From positions 27,097,915-27,161,914 of the forward strand of contig NC_081186.1 of assembly GCF_029867415.1 (NCBI RefSeq): 64,000 bases of DNA, given 5' to 3'. Numbering within the stretch: the first letter of the stretch is position 1; every line of letters begins with the position of its first letter. The notes under the pieces were generated by a model. The model saw only the letters and a list, made by a program, of their open reading frames with translations. It was not told the origin of the DNA and made no database searches. Source of the stretch: Vicia villosa. Its lineage: Eukaryota; Streptophyta; Magnoliopsida; Fabales; Fabaceae. Of the stretch, positions 47,801-55,066 are shown in pieces. The position numbers and the translations under genes were made by a program.

Positions 47801-48737
47801 TGCAGATCGTCAATGTTCAGGTAGTAACAATGCAGCTGAACACCCAACTGGCAGTGAAGATACTGTATCTGAACAAGATGTTATGGAGGAAACTTCCAAA
47901 CTAGCCACAGCTAGCCCTCACGAAACTTCACCCTTTGGGACCATAGTTTCTCCTGAAACTACTTCGACGCCTGCCCCAGCAAAGCCTACCCCTTCAGAGT
48001 TGGAGCAACTCAAACAGACTGATCCTCTCAGCTTCCTCAGGACCATGATGAATATTGATAACATTTCGCCCTCTGAGCTCGAAACTTCTCCAACTGTCCA
48101 TACAGAATCTGGTGATAAAGAGGATACTTCTGATCTTCTTCATCAAATAAAGGAAAAGTTCTTCGAAACCAACCTTGTCGAAGCTCTTAATAAGAATCCT
48201 ACCAAATGTCATAGCTTGAACCAACTTTTGAAGAAGGTGGATCTATTTCTGGTCTCAAAAGAAGTCTCAGAGGTGATTGTATTGCTGAGTTCTCTAATCG
48301 AACAACTTCAGTCTGACATTCTTCGAAAGCAAAATGTTGACGAATAACTTACTGCGAAGATGGCTTCTCATAATTCTTCATGGAAAGCTGCTACTGATGC
48401 AACCAAGAAGGGTGACGCCCTTAAGCTTAAACGTTTGAAGAATCAAGAAGCATATGACGAATGCAAGAAGAATATCAAATCCTGGAAACAGGAAATTAAA
48501 ATGCTCGAAGAGAAGATAAAGGAGGCTGAGTCTCATCAAGCAACAATTCAGCAGACCAATCAGCAAGAATTAACTGAAGTGGCGCAGTCAGGGATCCAAC
48601 ACTTCGAGGATGCACAGAAGCTAGTGCCAGAAATTGAAGAATTAAAGAGACAACGGGCATTGCTTGATCTTCATATGTCTTCGTGGGAAACTCAGTATTC
48701 GAAGATAAAAGATAATCTTCCTAGGGATTTCAATTAG
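44829..48737 (+). pseudogene. Antisense plant-mobile-domain-like gene with introns (in element D)
   Basis: Starts MASSSNVLQP. The first half resembles the plant mobile domain: YAWLARVEKHKASFW, FWDASYNTFHLPCGMVTPTL, then WLSRCVFC after an in-frame TAA (45590-45592). Frameshifts lie near 45035, 45918 and 46840, and a TGA is at 46995-46997. The second half is interrupted by introns: 47100-47174 (GT-AG, 75 bp), 47442-47521 (GC-AG as it stands, 80 bp) and 47592-47670 (GT-AG, 79 bp). Removing them joins a basic Ser/Lys-rich region, an acidic Ser/Thr/Pro region and, after one TAA (48345-48347), a charged coiled coil ending at 48737, all in one frame. It is antisense to gag-pol. Function unknown; such domains occur in transposases, host proteins and Tat extra ORFs. 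Broken in this copy. Confidence 0.8.
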
Positions 48738-49027
48738 TCATTTCGAACTTTGTAATCCCTTTTTGTAATGCGCATTGATTTTGTCTTGTAATCGAATTCC
48801 ACCAGGAACATTTATATGCGCAACTTTTGTTTGCCAATTTACACACTCTACTCCATTTTTCAATGATCATGAGTAACACTCTAGCAATTCTTCAAATCTT
48901 GCCAAAATATATTTTATTGTCACAGTAATCTTTAATAAATGCAAGCATGTGACCTGACTATCCTTTGCACTCCTTTTAGTCTAGACTTAACGTTTCTACT
49001 CCCTTAGCCGTAATCATCATTAAGTGA

Positions 49028-49207
49028 TGACGTCACTTTCTTCAAAACGTCTCTTTAAGACGTGCGTGCACCAGTTTTTCATGATTACATCTCAACTTCC
49101 CAAGGCGGGAAACGGCGGAAGCCATAACTTCTCTTTGGAATACCAAACGCAGTCTAATCAATCATTAAAATTGAACCGTTCCTTTATTGCCCCAGGTCTA
49201 TATAAAG
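49028..49207 (+). promoter_or_regulatory. Candidate promoter of the second antisense gene
   Basis: TGACGTCA palindrome at 49028-49035, inside a longer GTGATGACGTCAC block, and a good TATA box TATATAAAG at 49199-49207, placing a start site near 49235 and a 5' leader of about 100 bp before the ATG at 49335. Confidence 0.58.
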
Positions 49208-49334
49208 GATTAACATTACACTTCTTCCTTCACACTTGCTTCAAACTTTTGATCAATACTTTGTTTCTCTTCCTCCGTTTTCTCAAAACACAGAGTTTAA
49301 AAGAAAAACCTTTTCAACCTTTTTTCTTCTCCAC

Positions 49335-50066
49335 ATGGCGCAACCTCTTACCTACAATAACATTAGAGCTTGCATAAAAAAGGAGTTCAAACTCTCTGAA
49401 GAGGAGTTTGATGAACACTTCATAAGCATCAGTGCTCTTTTTGCCAATCAAGAACTCGATTTCTATTATGAAATCCTAGAGGGACCTGTTTATCCCAACA
49501 TGCTAGCAGATTTCTGGATGTTTGCGTCTCTACGCATAGATCCGGAGGGCAGAACTACTATAGTTTCTGAGGTTCGACATGCCCACATCAGAATCATTCC
49601 TTCCACCATCTCTAACTTGATGAGATGTAACAACTCTGATGAGACCTTTGATGACAACAGCTTCAACATGACGACTCATCTTCTGTTGAGGACTCTTATG
49701 GACAACGATCCTTACAGCGCCAAGGTCATCAGGGTTTTGCATCAACTGCTCGTGGGTAACTTTCATCCACGAAACCATGATCAAAACAGCATCATGGTGG
49801 AGGACTTGGAATTTATCCTCTGTGCCCTTCGTGGGAAGAAAATCAACTTCCCCTTAATGATTTTCAAAGGGCTTGTCGAAGCCGTTTCTATGGCTGCTGC
49901 TCGTCAAGGGGCCGTAACGTGTCTTCCATATGGAAGGCTCTTGTCTTACATATTCCTTAAAATGGGAATAGTAAGGAGGATGCGCAACTCCGGATCCATG
50001 GACATGTTCGAGGCAGAGAGCTTGCCCCTGTTGCCCCTAGAAGGCTTAGACCAAAGGATCAACTAG
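49335..50066 (+). CDS. Intact antisense ORF, putative plant transposon protein domain (in element D)
   Basis: 243 codons, no break. The start MAQPLTYNNI is the first ATG after the TATA box; the frame is open further upstream but that part would be leader. It contains PNMLADFWMFASL, a VSEVRHAHIRIIPSTISNL segment, VGNFHPRNHDQNSIMVEDL and GAVTCLPYGRLLSYIFLKMG, a pattern I associate with the putative plant transposon protein domain (PF20167) common in retrotransposon-linked plant genes; a domain search would settle this. Predicted soluble, mostly helical, no membrane span or signal peptide seen. It lies antisense between integrase and the PMD-like gene and converges on pol, whose stop is 220 bp beyond its own. 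Being intact beside a broken neighbour suggests recent function or chance. Confidence 0.78.
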   Translation: MAQPLTYNNIRACIKKEFKLSEEEFDEHFISISALFANQELDFYYEILEGPVYPNMLADFWMFASLRIDPEGRTTIVSEVRHAHIRIIPSTISNLMRCNNSDETFDDNSFNMTTHLLLRTLMDNDPYSAKVIRVLHQLLVGNFHPRNHDQNSIMVEDLEFILCALRGKKINFPLMIFKGLVEAVSMAAARQGAVTCLPYGRLLSYIFLKMGIVRRMRNSGSMDMFEAESLPLLPLEGLDQRIN

Positions 50067-50286
50067 GAGGTGGTTAGGTTTAGGTTTTTATTTGTTTTAG
50101 TTTTTTGTAACCTTCAATGTTTTGGAAACCGACTCTCCTTAAATGAATGTACTCTCTAAATATTAATGGAAGATGTTTTGAAGTTTCTTTGTCTTCTTAC
50201 TTTATTTGCCATGCCTGTTTGTTTGAACACAGAGCCATCTTAGTGTTAGTTCAACCATTTTGGCTTACGTAGTATACCTCAAATAT

Positions 50287-51126
50287 CTACGTTTTTGTAA
50301 TCTTTACTTCGTGCATGCTTGGTTTGTATCTCTTCAGATACTTCCCATTTACTCTTAGGATCCTGCGATCTTCTGCTAATTCTTCTATCTCGTAAGCGTT
50401 ATTCGAAAATACTTTCAAGATTCGAAAGGGTCCCTCCCAGTGTGGGGACCATTTACCAAGTGCTTGATTCTTTCGATCTATAGGTAAAATAACTTTCCAA
50501 ACTAAGTCATTATTGATAAACGTTTTACCTTTCACCTTTTTGTTGTATGCTCTGGACACTCTTTCTTTTTGTCTTTTTATCATTTCCAACGCTCGAAGTC
50601 TGTTTTCGTCCAAGTCTACTAATTCGTTCATCATCAACTCCCAATACATGTTAGGAGGAATTTCTGTCTGTCTTTGTATCCGAACTGACTGCAAATATAT
50701 CTCAACTGGGAGTACTGCGTCATGTCCAAATGTCAGTTGGAAAGGCGTAGTGTTTGTAGCTTCTTTTGGAGATGTTCGACAAGCCCAAAGTGCTTGGTCC
50801 AGGGTTTTGTGCCAACTCTTAGGCTTTTTTCCCACATGTTTCTTTATGAGACCAATTATTATCTTATTCGCTGCTTCGACTTGTCCATTTGCCTGAGCAT
50901 AGTAAGGTGTAGAAGTAAGCAACTTGAAACCCATTTCTTGGGTGAAGTCTTGCATTTTCCGCCCAGTGAACACTGATCCTTGATCTGTGGTTATACTTTC
51001 TGGGATTCCAAATCTGTATATGATGTGTTTTTGAATAAACTCAATCACAGCCTCTTGGTCCACATTCGCCAGTGGTATCGCTTCGACCCATTTTGTGAAG
51101 TAGTCTATTCCTACTAGTATGTATCT
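50287..51126 (-). CDS. pol: Integrase, C-terminal part (element D pol after in-frame stop)
   Basis: Same frame as the upstream RT section, separated by a single TAA (51127-51129); the first ATG here is at 51063. It contains GIDYFTKWVE, the second catalytic Asp in TTDQGSVFTG and the catalytic Glu in NGQVEAANK with exactly 35 residues between, then GHDAVLPVEIYL and a C-terminal domain with LGKWSPHWEGPFRI. Catalytic geometry is therefore DD35E, with the first Asp lying before the stop. Integrase joins the element cDNA to host DNA. As written the protein would be truncated in its catalytic core unless the stop is read through. Confidence 0.88.
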   Translation of the reverse strand, partial: RYILVGIDYFTKWVEAIPLANVDQEAVIEFIQKHIIYRFGIPESITTDQGSVFTGRKMQDFTQEMGFKLLTSTPYYAQANGQVEAANKIIIGLIKKHVGKKPKSWHKTLDQALWACRTSPKEATNTTPFQLTFGHDAVLPVEIYLQSVRIQRQTEIPPNMYWELMMNELVDLDENRLRALEMIKRQKERVSRAYNKKVKGKTFINNDLVWKVILPIDRKNQALGKWSPHWEGPFRILKVFSNNAYEIEELAEDRRILRVNGKYLKRYKPSMHEVKITKT

Positions 51127-53940
51127 TTAACCCTTAGAGGATTTAGGGTGAATTTCTCCAATTAAGTCTATTGCCCAACCTCTGAAAGGCCATGGTTTTA
51201 TTATTGGACTTAACTCATTTGCTGGAGCGTGTTGAATACCTGCATGTTCTTGACATTCTTGACACGCTTTTGCAAATTCTATGCAGTCTTTTAACATAGA
51301 AGGCCAATACATTCCATATCGATACAGAAGCCATTTCATTTTGTGCCCCGCTTGATGTGCACCACACGCTCCACTGTGTACATTTGAGAGAGCTAAATAT
51401 GCTTCTGCTTCACCCAGACATTTCAACAAGACTCCTTCAGGAGTTTTCTTGAACAATTCGTTCCCCATCGGGAAATATGACAAGGCTCTATACTTCACCT
51501 TTCTATCCGTGTCTGTCGAAGGATCTTTTAGATAGTTCACAATTGGACTTCTCCAATCTGTGTCTCCCACAGAGTCTATATTTAATACTTCAAATTCTTC
51601 TTTGCTGGCGAAACCTAATTGTGAATTCTCCAAGTCACTTGGGGAAAGCTTGGTAGCCATTGCTTTTCCTCTTACTTCGATCAGTTCCTCTAATTTCTCT
51701 TTTGATACCCTATATCCTGAGGCTAACTGTGCCAGCTCATTGGCTTCTTGATTCTTCGTCCTCGAGACGTGACTTAACTCCACATATTCGAATTTTTTAA
51801 GCAACCTATTTGTTATGACAAAGTACATGATCAAGTTTTCTTTGATGCATTTATATTCCTTCATCAGTTGCTTAATCACTAATTCGGAGTCTCCTTTAAT
51901 TTCGACTCTGGTTGCCCCCAATTCTAACAAAGCTTCAAGTCCAGCAATCAGTGCTTCATATTCAGCTTCATTATTGGAGCATAAGGGACCTTCAATCTTG
52001 TACTTGAGCTTTGTTGGAATTCCATCAGGAGAAATTATCAGCATTCCAACACCAGTTCCCTCTCTATGAGTCGAACCATCGAAGTATAGCTTCCAAGGCT
52101 TCAAATCTACATATTGTTGAGGGTTCTCAACCACTGCATGGTCAACAATGAAATCTGATACAATCTGACCTTTCATTGCCTTAAGAGGTTGAAATATCAG
52201 TGAGTACTCAGTAAGGGCTAAAGCCCATTTGCCAATTCGACTATGCAATATTGGTTTTGATAGCATATGTTTGATAACATCACAATGAGACGAAACATAA
52301 ACATCAACTGGCTTTATATAATACTTAAGTTTGATACAAGAGAAATATAAACAAAGGCGGAGTTTTTCTATTGCGCTATACCTAGTCTCTGCATCATTGA
52401 GTACTCTACTTAAATAATAAATGGCTCTTTCGATGCCATTTTCATCTTCTTGCGCTAACATGCTGCCTATTGTATTATCTGAAGCCGAAATATACAGGCG
52501 CATGTGCTTCTTCCCATTTGGGGGAGACAAGATTGGTGGATGGATCAAGTATTGCTTGATTTTATCAAAAGCTTCTTGATGTTCAGCACGCCATTCGAAC
52601 TTTCCTTGCTTGAGTCGAAGTAGAGGGGAGAAAGCTTGCGTGCGTCCACTCAAATTAGATATAAACCTTCTTAAGAAGTTTATCTTCCCCAGTAAAGACT
52701 GCAATTCTCTCTTCGTGGATGGAGACTTAGTTTCCATAATAGCCTTCGTTTTATTCTGGTTAATTTCTATTCCCTTTTTATGGACTACGAAGCCCAGGAA
52801 ATCTCCAGCCTGCACAAAGAAAGCACATTTAAGGGGATTCATCTTTAAGCAATGTTTTCTCATTCTTTTGAATGATTGGCTTAGATGATCAAGATGATCG
52901 TAATCTGAAACAGATTTCACAATAATGTCATCTATGTATACTTGCATGAATGTTTCTATAAAATCATGGAATATAGAGTTCATTGCTCTTTGATAGGTTG
53001 CCCTAGCATTCTTTAAACCGAAAGGCATTACAACCCACTCATAGGTGCCTATTGCCCCTGGGCAACGAAAAGCTGTTTTAGACACATCTTCTTCTGCAAT
53101 GAAAATCTGATTATATCCAGAATATCTATCCAACATACTTAGGTATTCAAAGCCTGCGGCTGAATCTACTAGCATTTCTGCCACAGGCATAAGATATTCA
53201 TCCTTAGGAGTCGCTGCATTCAGATCACGAAAATCTATGCATACTCTTAACGAAACATTCTTTTTTATAACAGGTACAATATTGGCAATCCATTCAACAT
53301 ACCTTGTGGTTCGGATGAACTTGCAACATAGAAGCATTTCGACCTCTGCTTTAATCTTTGAATGAATCTCTGGCGCGAACCTTCTAGGAGTCTGCTTTAT
53401 GGGCTTCTTCCCTTCCTTTATTGGTAACTTTAGTTCGACCAGGTCTCTCCCTAAACCAGGCATCTCGTCATAGTCCCAAGCGAAACAGTCTTTGTTTTCT
53501 TTTAACAATTTGATGACTTTTGATTTCAACGCTAGGTCTAATTTCGCACTAACGTATGTTATCCTCTTTCGATCCTCGTCTCCAAGATTTACTTCCTCGA
53601 GTGGATCTTGGGCTAACATTTTTATGTTTGATGCCATTGGGTCCTTCTCGAATCCCAAGGGTTCTTCGTCGTAGATTGCGTCTAACCTTTGACTCGAATC
53701 TTCTCCTGAGATTTCTTTGACTCGAACTGAATCTTCAGGGGGTTGAGGGATCATGTGTATCCCAGAATCTGTCATTTCTTCCTTTCTTGGAACTGCATTA
53801 ACCATCATATTTGATATTTCGGCTTCAAGAGTCGTCTTTCTTTTGTTCTCGACTATATAAGCCGAAATCTTTTCGAAGAACGAAGACTCAGACATCATCA
53901 ACGTCATCATCCCAGCCCGTCGGCCGTACTGTTGGATCAT
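51127..53940 (-). CDS. pol: Pol: reverse transcriptase, two RNase H domains, integrase N terminus (element D)
   Basis: 937 codons. RT at about residues 185-370 with the YIDD active site (335-338) and the preceding FRCPGAIGTYEWVVMPFG block. A gypsy RNase H follows at about 445-540, weakly conserved. A second, archaeal-type RNase H sits at about 615-740 with FDGS, EAEYEAL and GDSELV acidic motifs; the fourth acidic position reads ANELA. Integrase zinc-finger residues (HSGACGAH, CQECQ) lie at about 855-895 and the first catalytic Asp in AIDLIGEI near 925. The dual RNase H is a hallmark of the Tat lineage. The frame overlaps the protease frame by 53 nt in the +1 register. The TAA ends it four residues after KSSKG-type sequence of the integrase core. 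Confidence 0.92.
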   Translation of the reverse strand: MIQQYGRRAGMMTLMMSESSFFEKISAYIVENKRKTTLEAEISNMMVNAVPRKEEMTDSGIHMIPQPPEDSVRVKEISGEDSSQRLDAIYDEEPLGFEKDPMASNIKMLAQDPLEEVNLGDEDRKRITYVSAKLDLALKSKVIKLLKENKDCFAWDYDEMPGLGRDLVELKLPIKEGKKPIKQTPRRFAPEIHSKIKAEVEMLLCCKFIRTTRYVEWIANIVPVIKKNVSLRVCIDFRDLNAATPKDEYLMPVAEMLVDSAAGFEYLSMLDRYSGYNQIFIAEEDVSKTAFRCPGAIGTYEWVVMPFGLKNARATYQRAMNSIFHDFIETFMQVYIDDIIVKSVSDYDHLDHLSQSFKRMRKHCLKMNPLKCAFFVQAGDFLGFVVHKKGIEINQNKTKAIMETKSPSTKRELQSLLGKINFLRRFISNLSGRTQAFSPLLRLKQGKFEWRAEHQEAFDKIKQYLIHPPILSPPNGKKHMRLYISASDNTIGSMLAQEDENGIERAIYYLSRVLNDAETRYSAIEKLRLCLYFSCIKLKYYIKPVDVYVSSHCDVIKHMLSKPILHSRIGKWALALTEYSLIFQPLKAMKGQIVSDFIVDHAVVENPQQYVDLKPWKLYFDGSTHREGTGVGMLIISPDGIPTKLKYKIEGPLCSNNEAEYEALIAGLEALLELGATRVEIKGDSELVIKQLMKEYKCIKENLIMYFVITNRLLKKFEYVELSHVSRTKNQEANELAQLASGYRVSKEKLEELIEVRGKAMATKLSPSDLENSQLGFASKEEFEVLNIDSVGDTDWRSPIVNYLKDPSTDTDRKVKYRALSYFPMGNELFKKTPEGVLLKCLGEAEAYLALSNVHSGACGAHQAGHKMKWLLYRYGMYWPSMLKDCIEFAKACQECQEHAGIQHAPANELSPIIKPWPFRGWAIDLIGEIHPKSSKG

Positions 53941-55039
53941 GCTCTATTGGTGCGGTATCTTCTGGGCCGTCCATTATTTCTCTATTCCACTGGAATCCAT
54001 TTGGGTGCAAAGATAAGTAATACAATGCATTCTTATTTGGGGTGTATATATCTTCCGCAGCATGGCAAGGCCCTATGTTTGCCAAGTTCCTATCGAAGTT
54101 AGTTTTATTAACTTGATTAACTTCAGCCATGTAATAACTCTGATCCCCCTCAATGTTCTCTACTATGCCATCTTCTCTCCAAATGGTTAACCTTTGATGC
54201 ATTGTCGAAGGCACAGCAGCAACTCCGTGGATCCATTCCCTTCCGAGCAAGAGGTTATAATTTGCTTTCGCTGGTATGACCATAAACATAGTTGGCCTGG
54301 TAACTGAACCCACCGTTAGATTTACTTGGACAACTCCCAAGGTTTGCCCTATTTTGCCTTCGTAGTTAGACAAAACCATGTTATGTGGCCTTATATCAGT
54401 ATCAAACATACCAATTCTTTTCAGCATGTATTGGGGCATTAGGTTCACCGTTGCCCCTCCATCTACCAGGACTTTATTAATGCCAACATTTTCAATCTTA
54501 GCCCTTATGTAGAGTGGTTTCAAATGATTTCGCATACCTTCATCAGGCCTCTCGAAGAAAGCATTCTGTTCTTCAACTGCACCATTGTTCAGCACATAGT
54601 AACACACAGGTCTGTGTTTCACCATCTCTTCGACGTCAGCCTCTTCACAGTCTTCAACTTCAGTTTCCTGATTAAACTCATGAGGGAGTACGGACACAAC
54701 ATTGCAGTTGAGGTTTATAGATGATACCCCGTCAGAGTCAAAATCATTTGTCATTCTATCATCTTCTTTCCAAGGGCTAGAATGCATCTTTTCCTCTTCT
54801 TTCTCATTTTCAGAATCGAACAATTTGCGTTCTACTGGAGGTTTGGTTGACCTTGCCCCCTGTGTTGGGACTTGGTTGCTACTAGATTCTCCGATTTCCC
54901 TCGGTTTGTATTCTCTTTGAGCCTTCTTCATCCTCTGGTGTCTTCTCCATTGGGATCTGGACATAGGATTTTTGCCTTTGTAGTTCTCCAACCTGTACAT
55001 CTCTCGATTTGAGGTTTGGAATTGTTTCCTATACGCCAT
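53888..55039 (-). CDS. pro: Aspartic protease region (element D)
   Basis: 383 codons from the ATG at 55039. It is in the same frame as gag: the TGA ending gag (55067-55069) is followed by only nine codons before this ATG, so it reads as the continuation of gag. The retropepsin active site is VLVDGGATVNLMP near residue 190 (DGGA in place of DTG/DSG), followed by MFMVIPAKANYNLLLGREW, the flap-to-C-terminal block of this family. The N-terminal 150 residues are basic, then acidic. It would cleave the element polyprotein. The stop at 53888 lies 53 nt inside the start of the RT frame. Confidence 0.88.
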   Translation of the reverse strand: MAYRKQFQTSNREMYRLENYKGKNPMSRSQWRRHQRMKKAQREYKPREIGESSSNQVPTQGARSTKPPVERKLFDSENEKEEEKMHSSPWKEDDRMTNDFDSDGVSSINLNCNVVSVLPHEFNQETEVEDCEEADVEEMVKHRPVCYYVLNNGAVEEQNAFFERPDEGMRNHLKPLYIRAKIENVGINKVLVDGGATVNLMPQYMLKRIGMFDTDIRPHNMVLSNYEGKIGQTLGVVQVNLTVGSVTRPTMFMVIPAKANYNLLLGREWIHGVAAVPSTMHQRLTIWREDGIVENIEGDQSYYMAEVNQVNKTNFDRNLANIGPCHAAEDIYTPNKNALYYLSLHPNGFQWNREIMDGPEDTAPIEHDPTVRPTGWDDDVDDV

Positions 55040-55066
55040 TGCAGTCCTTCCCCCTTGGTTCCAACT

